Positions 8,891 to 20,827 of a stretch of DNA of 64,000 nt are shown piece after piece. Source of the DNA: Canna indica (taxonomy: Eukaryota; Streptophyta; Magnoliopsida; Zingiberales; Cannaceae); assembly GCA_034359265.1 (NCBI GenBank), contig CP136895.1:44472001-44536000 (forward strand), written 5' to 3'. Below the pieces are notes generated by a model. The model had not been told where the DNA came from and did no database searches. It was given only the letters and a program-made list of their open reading frames with translations. A program made the position numbers and the translations under genes. How positions within the stretch are numbered: the stretch's first letter is position 1; every line of letters begins with the position of its first letter.

Positions 8891-11200
8891 TTTACCTATA
8901 TTTTTGTCCCACTTTTGACATCAATCAAAAAGGGCTAGAAAAGTCAACTATGGTCAAAGTTGGGACTTGAAAACTAGTTTTCATGAAAATGAAGTCAACC
9001 AACTCAAGGGACGAAAACAACATATCTAATGAGAGACTAATTAATACATGATATCATGAAGAGATAGTCAAAAATCAAAACTAGAAATTATGTACTAACT
9101 CAAGTATCGATCAAGGAGTCAAAAATCATTTTAGAAATGATTTTTCTCTCTAAAATATTAGAACAATACCAAAAGTGAGTTCAAAATATCATACTTGAAG
9201 TCTCATTCGAGGATTGGACCAAAAATTAAAGTATCGAAAAAATGAACATTTGGGAAGAACGATACTTTAACATTTTAAATCCAATTTCAAAAACCCATAT
9301 CAAATCATATCCTTACTAATTTTTTTTGAAATTTTTACTGAAGAAACAAGATTTTTCAGAGAACATGTAGTTTTAAGAATTACCCACAAATTATTTTTCT
9401 GCAATTTTCTAAAAATAACTGAAATCTAGTGGTATTTTCGTAAATATTAGATATTTTTCAAAACTTTTCAGTTTTCATTCAAACTTTCCAGATATCAATA
9501 TATAATCATTTAAAGCATATTTATCAAGTTTGAAATGAAAATAATGTCATTTGGTCAAAACATTAGTATGATTTCATTCAAAAATAAGCATGTTAACATG
9601 AAATTGCTAACTATCAATCTTTAACCTATACTCATGGTTTTTCAAACATAGACACATGAACACCTAACATGAGTAAATCTAGACATGTTTGTGATGTTTG
9701 AGCTCAAAAAAAATTTCTAAAGTCAAATTTTTGACTTAGGCCAAACTTTTTCAATTTTGAGTCTCCTAAGGTGAGCTAGTTGTCATTTTATCCATTTTCA
9801 TATAATTTTTCAATTTTAACCACATGGATGTAAATCATGAGTAAGCTCAAACATGTTTATCAAGTTTCAACTTAAAATGAAGTCTCTAAGATGAAATTCT
9901 ACCTAAAGCTCATTTCATTCAAACAAGGTTTCATAAAATTCCCTAAGTATCAAAATTTTATCTACTCATGAGATTTCAATCAATTATCATGCAAAATCAT
10001 TTATGAGCATAAATAAATCATTTTATCAAGAAAATAGAGGTGTTATGCAAAAATTTTGCCAAAATAAAACTCATACCTCATTTCTTGAGAAATTGCAAAA
10101 TTTCCACTTTCTTTTCATTTTCCTTTAGCCTTCCAAAATTTACCACTTTCTCAACTTGCAAGTAGGCTTCATTAATATCATAATGAAATCATATACCAAC
10201 TAGCAAACTAACTTACTAAATAGCAAAGGTTTAATGCAAAGTTTTATTTAAAATTTTTAACCTATGCTAGATAGTAGAGATTCATTTTAAAGGAGTTATC
10301 ATGATATCAAAATGAATCAAAGATATCTTAAAATATGAAATATTTGAAAAATAAGATCTCTAAACATGTTTAACTAGATTGGACTTAAAAAGAAGATCTC
10401 TAATAGTGAATATCAACCTAGAGCAAATTTTATTTAATGAAATTTGTCTAAGTACTAAAATTCTACCTGCTCATGAGAATTCAAGGGTTTAACATGTAAT
10501 TCTAATCATGAGTACAGAGACATAATTTAAGCTTAAACATTGAGGTATAACACTAAGATTTTATGAAAATCGAAATCATACCTCATACTTGAAAATTTAG
10601 CCAAACTGATCTTTTTCATTCTAATTAGCCTTCCATTTAACCTTAGATTTAACTTGCATGAGCAAATCATTGGTAACATAATGACATAATTATTTCAAGC
10701 AAGTTAATAATTCTAGATAGCTAAGTAAGCATCAAAGATTTCATTCAAAATCCAACTTTGCTAAATAGTTCGAAATCTGTTTTAAATGAAATCAAGTCAT
10801 ACCAAAATGAATTTTAAGAGATCACAAGTGAAATATAAATGAAAATATGATCTCCAACCCTTCCAATTGGTTGAAAACCGAAAGACCACAATTAGCCTAT
10901 AATTTAGAACCGCAAGGTCGCATGAGCCCGTTATAGGCTACATTGGTCTCCGAAGAGACCGGGAAATCAAAAATCAAAAATATTTTTCAAAAGACTCTTA
11001 TCAAGAGCGGGGAATCTATTAATATTAAACATATATCAAAACTCCAACTCTAATTTAAAACAAGTAAGTATAGGAGATGATACCAAAGTGTTTGATGCCA
11101 ATAATTTCATTACCCAATGCATCATGATGACTTAAAGTTGCAACTTTGAAATGTTATAATATTTGAATCCTCAAGCAACTTCAATCAACCAACTTCATCT
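8891..11200 (-). other. AT-rich non-coding interior of the Sirevirus-like element
   Basis: No ORF of note on either strand where pol would be expected. The sequence contains degenerate internal repeats with a period of about 505 bp (compare 9941-10082 with 10446-10585: both have CTAAGTAYYAAAAT, then CTCATGAGA, then CATACCTCA). It also holds the hairpin cluster at 10869-10960. Confidence 0.7.
10869..10960 (-). other. Hairpin cluster with UUCG tetraloop
   Basis: Three inverted repeats in 92 bp. In the element-sense RNA the first is GGUCUC-UUCG-GAGACC (10945-10960), a cUUCGg loop. The second is a 10-bp stem TAGCCTATAA/TTATAGGCTA (10893-10902 with 10931-10940), extendable by AGACCA/TGGTCT (10883-10888 with 10944-10949), which would compete with the first. 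The third is small: GGTT-GAA-AACC at 10869-10879. Confidence 0.6.
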
Positions 11201-12535
11201 CACCCTTATGTGGTAGCTCCCCCTACAATAGAGCAAGAAATCTTTGGTACCCAAATGACTTTGGGTCATTGGGGGTCAATGGGCTTAGGTACCCAAAGTG
11301 TCTTAACAACACTAGGGTTCACTTTAAAAGCATAATCATAAATTGCATGCCCATATACGCCACAACAAAAGCAATGTCCATGAAATTATTTCTTTTTATC
11401 ATTTTTGTGAGCATGAGATCTTAAGTTAGAATGCTTGGTATGAGGAACATGATGATCATGAGCATTCTTAGATGAAATATTTTTCTTCCTAGGATTTCTT
11501 AAGGATGAAGCATGTGATAAATTACTAGTTTTTCTACTCAAGAAAATAAGACATTAATGGTTTTGTTTAGGGCTTGCATTTGAGATTTTATCATACATTT
11601 TTTATTTTTCAAAGTCTCATTCTCAAGTTTGAAATCATTATTTCCAGTTTTCATTTTAGATTTCAAATCATCACTTTCAAGTTTCAAAGCTTTAAGCTCA
11701 AGTTCTAAGTTATCATGGCATGAATAAAGGCCTAGTCTTTAACTTTTCATTTTCTACTTCTAAGGCATGCACATGTGAACTAAGCTTAGAGTTTTCCTTC
11801 TTTAGATTTCTATTTTCCTTGTTCTTTTTCATAAGCAAGGCATACATTTTTTGACATTCCTCAACTAGTTCATCATATGGTATATTGAATGAACTAGAAG
11901 AGCTAGTACTATCATTATCATTATTATGACTAGAAGGGGAAGAGTGTACCTCATCATTGGTACTCATGAGCAAACTTTTGAAGTGACTTCATAGTCATTG
12001 CAAGAGGATGCTTCATTTGAATGGGATGATGATGTAGAAGCTTTTGACATCTTCTTTGCCTTGTGTATTGATGAAGGGCAATTCTTCTTAATGTGGCCCT
12101 TTTCTTTGCGAGCATGACAAATCACCTTTCATTTTCGGCTCTTAGAGTTGCTCCTTTGACTAGAAGTACTATGGGCATCAAAACCGAGATTAGTAGTAGG
12201 TGAGTGACCATTGTCATCACCACCTTCAACAAGGTGCCAATCTCTTCGATTTTGGCATAATCATATAAAACATTTAAAGTGGTGCAAAGAATATACTTAA
12301 ATATTAGTAATGTGCAAAGAATACAATTCATGACATCTCCATTATACTTAAATATTTTCTTATCTAATTCACTCCAAGCATGCATGCCAACCTTAGGTTC
12401 AATGAATTCTAGTCTTAACATGTTAAGGACACCAAAATCCTTAGTCTTTAAATATGTGTACATCCTATATTTTCAAAGACCAAAGTTCGAGGCATCGAAC
12501 CTAGGAGGTGAAGACGCTAAACACTCTAGTGCCAT
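11200..12535 (-). pseudogene. Sirevirus-type gag, decayed
   Basis: The minus-strand frame starts MALECLASSPPRFDASNFGL (ATG at 12533-12535), hits TGA where copia Gag has tryptophan, and continues MYTYLKTKDFG and HAWSELDKKIFKYNGD. After an internal deletion and frame changes comes a knuckle-like CHARKEKGHIKKNCP near 12070-12120, whose second cysteine is replaced by arginine. A charged coiled coil (LVEECQKMYALLMKKN, 11713-11973) follows, then short tryptophan-valine-proline-lysine blocks near 11240-11300 like those at copia Gag-protease junctions. No functional product expected. Confidence 0.75.
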
Positions 12536-12589
12536 TTTCCAGATCGAGAGACGATGTAGAGGAGATGGTGAAATCTCAATCTACAATCC

Positions 12590-12601
12590 GCTCTGACACC
12601 A
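12590..12601 (-). other. Primer-binding site (tRNA-Met type, one mismatch)
   Basis: The minus strand reads TGGTGTCAGAGC two bases from the 5' LTR end; one transition from TGGTATCAGAGC. Sets the element orientation. Confidence 0.85.
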
Positions 12602-12603
12602 AT

Positions 12604-14254
12604 TGTTGGTGAAGTGGCCACAGTAGAGGGGGGGATGAATAGTATGTTAACTAATCTTATCACCTAATTCCAATTTTAATCGTTTCTTGATTAGTTAGGC
12701 TAAGCACGATATTAATAGCAAGCGGAAGCAATAAAGACAAACAAAATATCAACGCTAACACAATGATTTATAGTGGTTCGTCCCCAATGCCTACTCCACT
12801 ACCTAAGCACCCCGTTTAGAATTTCCAAACTAGTTTAACTAGATTAATCTTGTTTCCCTTACAATGAGGACTTTGACCCGAATAGTCTCACTCTCAACTT
12901 AAGGCACTTCCACACCCGGAAGTCTCCACCTTATTACCGAGAGCATTCTTCCACCTCAACCTAAGGGACAACTCAACTAATCCTAGTAAACTAAGTTTAC
13001 AAAGGTGGGTTTAAACCTCAACACCAAGGCAACCACCAACTCAATCAACCTAGCACTCTAGGTTTACACAAATTCAAATACAATGAAATAAATACCAAAA
13101 TACAACAATAATGAGAGCAAATAATAAACAATACATACTTAGCTCTCAAACAAGATGTCCTAGCTCCTCTTGATCACTTGAAGATGAATCAAGGCAAGCT
13201 CAAAGTCAATCTCAAGGATTCTAGGCTCAAAGCTAGGGTTCTTTGCAAAGATGGCTCAAGAATTCTTGTAGAGATGCAAGGAGTGGCTCTTTGAGGCTTA
13301 GAAGCATCATTGGTAGGCTAGAAATGAGTTTGGGATGGGTATTTATAACCCCCAAAAGAAATGGCTCGTCAATGAGTGTATTTTGCCCATTTTCGACGCC
13401 CGATTGCTTGTCGGTCGATCGTCGATCGACCGGTGGATCGACCGCCCAAGCGACCGCGGCATTCAGCCGCTTCTGGGCGCACTTCGATCGACCGAATTGG
13501 CTACTGCCAATTTTTGACGCTATTCAGTCGACTGACCGATCGATCGAAATTGGAAAAATTAGCCCAGTTTGCTAATTTTTCTACTTGTTTGCTCATTTCT
13601 GGGTTTCGACTTCGCTAAGTCTACTTATATAACATTTCTTAACTTAAAGTTAATAACTATAAAACATAAATGTTATATAAGGATTACCCCCCATTTGGAT
13701 TCAATAAAAATATCTAAAAAATTAAAATCCTTAAAAATCAAAATCTAACTTTTGGGGTCTAGTACAAATTATTGAAAAATGAAAAATTTCTAATCTTCCG
13801 GGTCAAGTGTGGGTAGGCTAAAGGCTTCCAAAAATTCCTTAAAAATACCTCGTTATCTAGTTTTAACCCAAGGAACAACTACCGCCATTTTTTGTGTCAA
13901 GAAAATATCTAGGTCATATAGCCCTCCAAGGAGCTCCCTAGGCTTAGTGAATTTCAGGTCGGTTTTTGAGTTTTCATAGTTTGGGGTTCAGGTTTGGTTT
14001 ATTTGGGTTCTTTGCATCATAAAAAGGATTACATCACATTCTAGACACCCTAAACATAAACTCTAACTTCCCGAAGAATCCCGAGCGTCGACGAGTGTCC
14101 TTACCGATTTCTTTGATTTCTCCATTTTTTCCGATTGGGGACGTCGAGCGCTAATCGACTTGGAACCTGAAAGATTTCTCAATGAAACATTAGTTTCATA
14201 TTTGTTATCATCAAAACCGAGATTAAGACCAAGGTAGAAAACCTTAGGCCAACA
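12604..14254 (-). repeat. 5' LTR of the Sirevirus-like element
   Basis: 1,651 bp, TGTTGG...CCAACA. TATA box on the minus strand at 13340-13347 and CpG palindromes at 13396-13553. Numerous point differences from 7067-8733 show the insertion is old. Confidence 0.9.
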
Positions 14255-14772
14255 GTGTGGCGGCTATGGACTGTGGAGTGAGGAGGTGAACTAGGGTTAG
14301 TGATTTAGGGGGTTAACAGGTTTGGGTTAATGGGATTTGGACTTTTGGAGATATACCTATTATATATATAAAAACCGGTTTCGATTCTATGTACCTGGAA
14401 TGATGAAACCAGAATCGGATTTAACTGGTTCTTTGATTTGTTACTCAAACCCTATCCGAATTTTGTTGGGTCTACCCAGAACCTACTCGATGCATCAAAA
14501 TGTATGTTACCTTAGAGGATTTATAGGGTTACCGTACCCGCTCAATTTTCGCCGCGTGGTGGAGATCGAGCAAGCGCAAATCGGATTCGCACCTACTCAA
14601 AATTTTGGAATACAATTTTTAAGAAAAAAATATAAGAAAAATTAACTAAATAATAGTTAAAAAGCTTAATACTAATAGAAGTCTAAAAATAAATTACATA
14701 CCGACCTTAAAGTTTGATACCTTGAACAATCACGGTAACATGTAAAAAAAGAGAAGAAAAAATTAGTAAATA
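14255..14772. other. Unassigned sequence, possibly a degraded DNA transposon
   Basis: No reliable ORF. Around 14330-14570 the text has low-complexity runs reminiscent of the hAT-type elements at 37431-37834 (ACCGG, CAGAATCGG, GGTCTACCC), but no matching ends were found. Confidence 0.3.
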
Positions 14773-14995
14773 AAAAAGAAATTATTGGCGCCGGTATCCA
14801 AGCGCCGAAATGTTTTGGCGCCGGTTGTTGTCAGGCGTCGAATTATTTCAGCGCCTATTGGCGTCGAATTTTTTTCGAGACCTCTAACAAGCGTTAAAAT
14901 TTTAGATTTTAGATTTTTTTTATTTGTTTTACATTTAGACGCTTGCAGTAAGCGTCGAAAAATTTTCGACAATATGTTAAGCTTTTGTTGTAGTG
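14773..14995. mobile_element. CACTA terminal fragment
   Basis: Ends in TTTTGTTGTAGTG at 14995, the complement of CACTACAACAAAA, a typical CACTA terminus. Inside are repeated subterminal units around GGCGCCGGT, AGCGCCGAAA, GGCGTCGAAT and AGCGTCGAAA, as expected for transposase-binding repeats. The opposite CACTA end was not found, so this is a truncated piece or part of a larger broken element. Confidence 0.65.
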
Positions 14996-17900
14996 AATCT
15001 TGCCAAAAATGAGGAATACAGATAAGGCTTGATCGGTTTTTTTTCAATATCGTATGGTTGCATTTTTTCGATGATGCTTCGATTAAACATTTAAATCGGG
15101 GAATTTCCTACCATTGCCCCCTTTTGTTTTCTTTCTATAACACTGTTCGTAGAAGTAATTTATTTAAATTCCAAAAAATTTGGGTTGAATACCCCAAATC
15201 ATCCGAGGTGGTTTCTCAGGCTTGGCATGAAGTGCCTCCTACTCTAGCTCCTCACACTAAATTCTTAATTGCTCTAAAGTTCACTAGATATGCTTTATCT
15301 TGTTGGAATGTAAATTGTTTGGGTTTGCTGGAGAAGTCCCTTGCAGACACTGTATCTAGGAACTCTACTCTTGAAATGTCTGATATTGTGTCTGCTTTGT
15401 GTGTATCTGATGAATGTGAGTTGAGGTTGTTGTATAATAAGGCTGTAGCCTTGTGTAGGCAGATTAGCTTGAAGTGGTGGGCGAAGTCTAAGCAGAAATG
15501 GATCTCTGATGGAGATCAAAATTTGGCCTACTTTCACCCAATTGTGTCTTCTCAGAGGAGGATTAACAAGATTGGCTCTCTGGTGCATTCTGATGGTTTG
15601 GCTATATCGGATGATGTGGCCATTTTAAATGTTTTTTTTATTTTTATAAGTTGCTGCGGTCTGGTAATTCCTCTGGTAATTTTGTTGATATATTTGTTGC
15701 TTTGCATGTTTCTGTTATTGATGATGCTTGTGTGTCCGATCTTGTTAAACCCTTTTCGGCTTTATATGTTTGGGCTGTCATTAAGGCTCTGCCTAATGGC
15801 AAGAACCCTGGGATAGACAATTTTACGGCTGAATTTTATAAGTACTACTGGGACATAAATCTCTAATTCTTTTATGAACTGCCTAAATATGTTTTATAAT
15901 TCAGCTTTTCTTCCTCTCGAGTGGAACAAAACTTTGTTGACCTTCATTCTGAAAACTAGTAACCCCACATTGGTCCGGGACTACAGACCGATTGCTTTGT
16001 GCAACTTGATCTATAGGATCTTGGCTAAACTCCTAACTAATAGGATTCAATCTATAGTCCCCAGCCTTGTTTCCCTAGTGCAATCTGCCTTCATTAAAGG
16101 CAGAAGTATACACGATAACATTATGCTTGCACTGGAGATTGCCCACTCAATGTTTGGGTCAAAAGGCAAAATCCCATATATTATGACAAAATTAGATTTG
16201 GAAAAGGCCTACGATAAACTATCTTGTAATGCTATTACTGCTATGTTAAAGGCCTTTAATTTTTCAACTAAATTCATTCAATGGATCTTCACTTGCATTT
16301 CTTCTGCCAGTTGTTCTTGTCTTGTTAACAGTAAATTGTCGATCTTTTTTCCGTCGCATAGAGGGATTAGGTAGGGGGGTCCACTTTCCCCATACCTGTA
16401 TGTCCTCGTTGCCCGATCTTTGTCCTACTTGTTAGACAAAGCTGTTGACCTTGGTAAACTGCAGCCATTTAAAGTTAAGAATGAGGTTAAAATTAGTTAT
16501 TTAATGTTCGCCAATGACATTCTCTTAACCTTTAGGGCATCTAGAAAGAGTGTGGTTGCTATTCGGGAGGTTTTTGAGGTCTATAAAAAATTTTCTGGTC
16601 AATCCATTAATGTCAACAAATCGGAAATTTTCTTCTCGAAATCTCCCTCCAAAGATTAACTCTATTTGCTCTTTCCTCAACATGAGGGCTAGAAGCTTCC
16701 CTTTTAAGTATCTTGGCACGATGGCGGCCTCCAAGCGGCCATCGGTGAATGCTCTAAACTTCATTCTTGACCAAATGAAGTCCAAGTTAAGTGCTTGGAA
16801 AGCAAACTTCATTCTTTTCTCAAGCTGGTCGCGTAGTGCTTATCAATTCGGTCCTTAACTCCATTCCCTTACACTCCTTAAGTGTCTCTTGGGTTTCTCC
16901 AACATTCATCAATAAGATGGAACAAGTTATTCATAGATTCCTTTGGGCTGGTCCTTCGGGGGGTAATGCGATCCACCACTTGGCTTGGGAAGTGGTTACA
17001 AGACCTCAAGGTTTTGGTGGCCTTGGTATATCTGATCTATCAAATAAATGTTTGGCTTTACAAGCTAAACAGGTCCTTGGTTACTTCAATAATGCTTCGT
17101 CTCCCTGGTTAGACCTTGTGTCGGTCAAATATCCTAATTTAAGGTTGGGGCACAAAATTATTTAAGTCGACTTATGAAGCTTTTAACCCTGGTTGTTTTG
17201 ATTTAATTTCATTTGGAACTTCCTCCTCTGTGTTGTTTGATAATTGGATTTTTGATTTGCCGTTTTCCATTAAATCGACTTTTTTTTACTATAATGCAAT
17301 TTCGGATGCTATGACGGTAAATTACTTTATTTTCAATCAGTGATGGGAATTTGAATACATGCTATACTTTGTTTGGCCTAATGCTTGCGAAATTCATTTC
17401 TAAGTTGTGGTTGCCTATGCTACCCGATGATGATAGATACATTCGGAAGGGCGGTGTAGGCGGCAGTGTTACCGCTAAGAGTGTCTTAAGGTTTCTTAGA
17501 AGCCGTGAGCCTCAGGATTCTTCTCCGGTCCCCTTGTGGAAAGTGTTATGGGGTCTTAGGCTCACTCCCAAAGTAAAAAAAATTTGTTGGAAGCATCTAC
17601 ATCTTAGACTCCCCACCTTTGAGTGTTTACACCGTTTAAGAATTATAATTGGGAATTCCTGCATGTTGTGCTCTTCTTCATATGAATCTTGTAGTCATCT
17701 GTTCTTTGCTTGCCCTTTCTCTCACTCTGTTTGGACTTTACTTTCTGTCAAAATTGGACTGGGGTTTTTTGACCATTCGGGTTGGGCTTCTGGGAGTTAG
17801 CTTACTACTCCTTGCACTACCCATGAGGGGACATCGGTTTTTGTGGAATTTGTTGCTAACACCTGTTGGTTCACCTGGTACACTAGAAATCTTCTGGTGC

Positions 17901-18547
17901 ACGAGGCTAGGCAGCCTATCCCTTCCACTCTAGTGACAAAGATAATTGCTTTTACATGTGCCTCAGCGCCATGTCCTCGGTCTGAGGGTCCTAGCATTAG
18001 ATCTAACTCGCTTAGAAAATGGATTCTGCCTGCTCCAAATTTACTTAAAATTAATTGTGATGTGTCGCTCGCTAATTCTGTAGGTGGAACTGGGTTCATC
18101 ATCTGATCGTCTTCTGGGGCCTATCTTGGAGGTGATTCAACCTTATTTCTGGAGTTTTCAGTTTTAGTGCTTGAAGCTTTGGCTGTGCGAGAATGCATGA
18201 TTTTTGTTGTTTAGAATTCTCTGCCTAATTTTGTAATTGAGTCAAACTCAAGAATTTTGATTTCAGCAATTAACGCTGAAATTCCCACTCCATGGGAAAT
18301 TGATTCTCTAATCTCGGATATTCGGAAGTTAGGTTTTGAGTGTAATTGTCAAGATTTTCTTTTTTGATTTAGAGAATGTAACAAAGCTGCCCATTGGGCA
18401 GCAAATTAAGGCCGAATATGTAAGGATGAACTGGTGTGGTCCACTAATAGGCCTCTTGAGCTGGAGGACATTTTGTTGTTTGACTCTTTTGATGCCGGCT
18501 TTGGCCGTGCTTTAATATAGTTGCTTATTTTCTTGGTAAAAAAAGAT
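14996..18547 (+). pseudogene. LINE (L1-type), 5'-truncated, ORF2 decayed
   Basis: Coding remnants in order: end of the endonuclease region (RLDRFFFNIVWLHFF, about 15028-15072), the pre-RT linker (ISLKWWAKSKQKWISDGDQN, about 15460-15520), and RT (RDYRPIALCNLIYRILAKLL, then SAFIKGRSIHDNIMLALE and MTKLDLEKAYDKL, 15978-16220). The RT catalytic box near 16507-16524 reads FAND instead of FADD. The C-terminal zf-RVT follows (LTPKVKKICWKHLHLRLPT ... CMLCSS ... HLFFACPFS, 17560-17730) and a degenerate RNase H near 18030-18200. Several frameshifts and stops. The 3' A-rich tail is near 18537-18547. The start abuts the CACTA end at 14995. No clean target duplication found. Confidence 0.85.
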
Positions 18548-19009
18548 CTGATTCAATTTAACTCCAATTATATAGCTAAATTTATATGAATTCTTTAAAT
18601 CCATTATAATTCTTATTTTTGATATATTTTAACCTAGACTAGTAACACTGATATGATATACCTAATTGGGACAACTATTGTTTATTCTGACGACAAGATT
18701 GGGCAACTAGCAAACTTGTGAACCATTTAAGATGACGCTTGGGAGGGTTTGGGATGGCGAAGTCAATCCAAAATCCGTACTCATTAAGAAAACTCATTCT
18801 CAAACCCTTTTCAAACACGCTACTATTTTGAAGGGAAATTTTCAAACCCTTCCAACTAATTTAACGGGTACCTAGTGGGTACCTGCTTTTCGCCCGTTAA
18901 TAAAATTTGTAAAAAGAAAATTCCTTCTACATACTTATCATAACATCTGATTTGACTTATACAAATAGTTCAAAATAACAAAAGGTGCTCAAATAGAAAG
19001 TACAAGTTA
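18548..19009. other. Unassigned AT-rich sequence
   Basis: No ORF, RNA or element ends recognised. Contains repeats of TTTCAAACCCTT-like text near 18800-18860 without clear structure. Confidence 0.4.
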
Positions 19010-19341
19010 TGTTAGTTGTGTCTTGAATTTGTAATATCGAGCCAGAGCGGACTATCCAACCCGTTATGTTGTAACCCGACCTATTTATGTTATTATGTAT
19101 TTATAGGTTTGGAGAGCAGCGCAGTTCGCTTGAAGAAATGTTGTGAGATATTCTATATTTTGAGGGTTAGGGTTTCCTCTCTCTCTGTACTTGTGTTCTT
19201 GATGAATAGTGAAAGATCTCCTCCTCCTTTGCCCGTGAATGTATGGACGACACATCGTTGTTCTGAACCACGTAAATCTTGTGTGTTATATTTTTTGTTT
19301 TCTTGTTCTTCGTTCTTTTGTTTGTCGATCTTTCCCCAACA
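19010..19341 (+). repeat. Solo LTR, copia-like, 332 bp
   Basis: TGTTAG...CCAACA with a TATA-like box (GTATTTATAGG, near 19097-19107). The R-U5-like text resembles many plant copia LTRs: TTAGGGTTTCC, then GCCCGTGAATGTA, then GAACCACGTAAATC. Flanks AGTTA and AGTTC match at four of five bases. No internal region adjoins it, so it is a solo LTR left by LTR-LTR recombination. Confidence 0.75.
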
Positions 19342-19633
19342 AGTTCCATGACAATAATCGTTCTGAAGAAAAACCATAACACTTAGTTCAATATATTAAA
19401 CAAGTGGCACAAATAACAAATTTTCTAAACCCCACATGCTCGACCATGGAAAGAGAATATTCGTGCATAACAAATTTGCAAGGTTGTTCCTTGACATGCC
19501 TTGGTCGAAAGTGAAGTTGTCAAGCTTGATATTTCCATCATTTTTTGTCCACTTTCATCATGTTTTGCCCTATATCCAATTGGTTCCATTTGAAACAAGT
19601 GCCTAAGTGACTATGCAAATGCTTTGTCCCATA
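19342..19633. other. Unassigned sequence
   Basis: Nothing recognisable between the solo LTR and the first hAT-type element. Confidence 0.4.
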
Positions 19634-19880
19634 CTTAGAGCTAGGGTTGTTCACGGGTCGAATTTAGAGAAAAAATGGACCCAACCCTACCAAAAATAGT
19701 CGGGTCGGGTTGGGTCGGGTTTCGATGTTTTCACCTGTCAAACCCGACCCGACCCGACTTAGGTAGAGAAATTGTCAAACCCGACTTGACCCCAGCCTAA
19801 GTCCGGTCGGGTCAGGTAGTCGGGTTCCTGACTAGGGCTTTGATAGACTCAACATCATTATCCATTTATGCAATATTCTT

Positions 19881-19983
19881 TTTTTATATATAACAAAGAT
19901 AGAAAGTCACAATAGATGACCATACTAGGGTTCAAACCCTAGATCTCTAGGCAACGTTCAACATGTTGCCACCAACTGTGCTA
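19881..19983 (-). mobile_element. tRNA-derived SINE with 19-bp target duplication
   Basis: A minus-strand SINE of about 103 bp: A box TAGCACAGTTGG (19972-19983), B box GGGTTTGAACCC (19928-19939), body ending GTGACTTTCTATCTTTGT and an AT/A-rich 3' tail. A perfect 19-bp duplication flanks it (19862-19880 and 19984-20002). A related, shorter copy lies at 54753-54832. Confidence 0.9.
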
Positions 19984-20110
19984 CCATTTATGCAATATTC
20001 TTACATTCATTAAATATGAGAACAAAAACAATAAAGAGATACCAAAATTAGCAAACTATGTGCAATTCTAAGTGAAAATGGAAAAAAAATTGAAATCAAA
20101 TACTGAGGTG

Positions 20111-20827
20111 GCGTTTGGTGCATTTTTTTCATATTACCAAGCAATCTAGATTACCTTTCAGATAGATTGTTACTAAAAATATTGCCCATAATGTAGAATA
20201 TAGTATTTGGTATGCACAAGTAATGTTATGATAAGATTGCTAGAATCACATAGACATGTTTGGTATAACAAATACATTACCAAATAATGAGATATACTTT
20301 CCGAAAATACCCTTTTCACAAATATATTATAATATTATAATTAATCATATTATATAATATATTGTATATATAATATAATATAATATAATAATATTATTAT
20401 ATTATGTATATATATATTATATTATGTTATTATTATTATTATATTATATTATCATATTATTATAATAATATAACATTATATTATAATTAAAATAATATAA
20501 TATAATATAATATAATAATATTATATTATATTATAATATTATGTCATGAGAGAAGTTGTGGGAGGAGCAAAGAACTTGTAAAAAAACTAGAGTTTAAGGA
20601 GGGCAATTTTATCCTTAAAATTTATTCAAGATTATAACTTCGGAGGTAATCCACATAGACACCTCTCCATTGAGCAATCTGGATTACCACTTTGATGACA
20701 ATCTAGATTACCAAGGCAATCCACATTACCTGCACAAGTGAGACACCAAACAAGGTAATGTGTGGCGTCCAGATAATTTAAAGACAAGATTGCCAACAAT
20801 CTGGATGGATTGCCTCATACCAAACGC
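20111..20827. mobile_element. Probable nested MITE-like DNA element
   Basis: Bounded by a 9-bp perfect inverted repeat GCGTTTGGT (20111-20119) and ACCAAACGC (20819-20827), with further inverted similarity inside (ATCTAGATTACC and GGATTGCC types). No target duplication was identified, and internal CACCAAAC sequences suggest more than one insertion. Confidence 0.45.
20321..20545. repeat. AT-rich simple repeat
   Basis: A run of about 225 bp made almost only of A and T, built from ATATT, TATA and ATTATT units in both orientations. Confidence 0.9.

Larger units (their letters stand above)
7067..14254 (-). mobile_element. Sirevirus-like copia derivative, pol-less
   Basis: A 7.2-kb LTR element in minus orientation with LTRs 7067-8733 and 12604-14254 (TGTYGG...CCAAYA), a tRNA-Met-type primer site at 12590-12601 and a polypurine tract next to the 3' LTR. 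The flanks GTGCA and GTGTG share three of five bases, so the target duplication is only partly preserved. The interior holds a broken gag with a coiled-coil tail and then about 2.5 kb of AT-rich non-coding DNA; no protease core, integrase, RT or RNase H is visible. Long LTRs, polypurine-like motifs repeated before the 3' LTR and the Gag sequence suggest the Sirevirus (SIRE/Maximus) lineage. It must have been mobilised in trans. Confidence 0.85.

Noticed and set aside
12170..12192. A 17-bp match to the Sirevirus LTR end inside its gag (CATCAAAACCGAGATTA)
   Set aside because: Too short and isolated to support an extra LTR or a template switch; recorded only as a coincidence.
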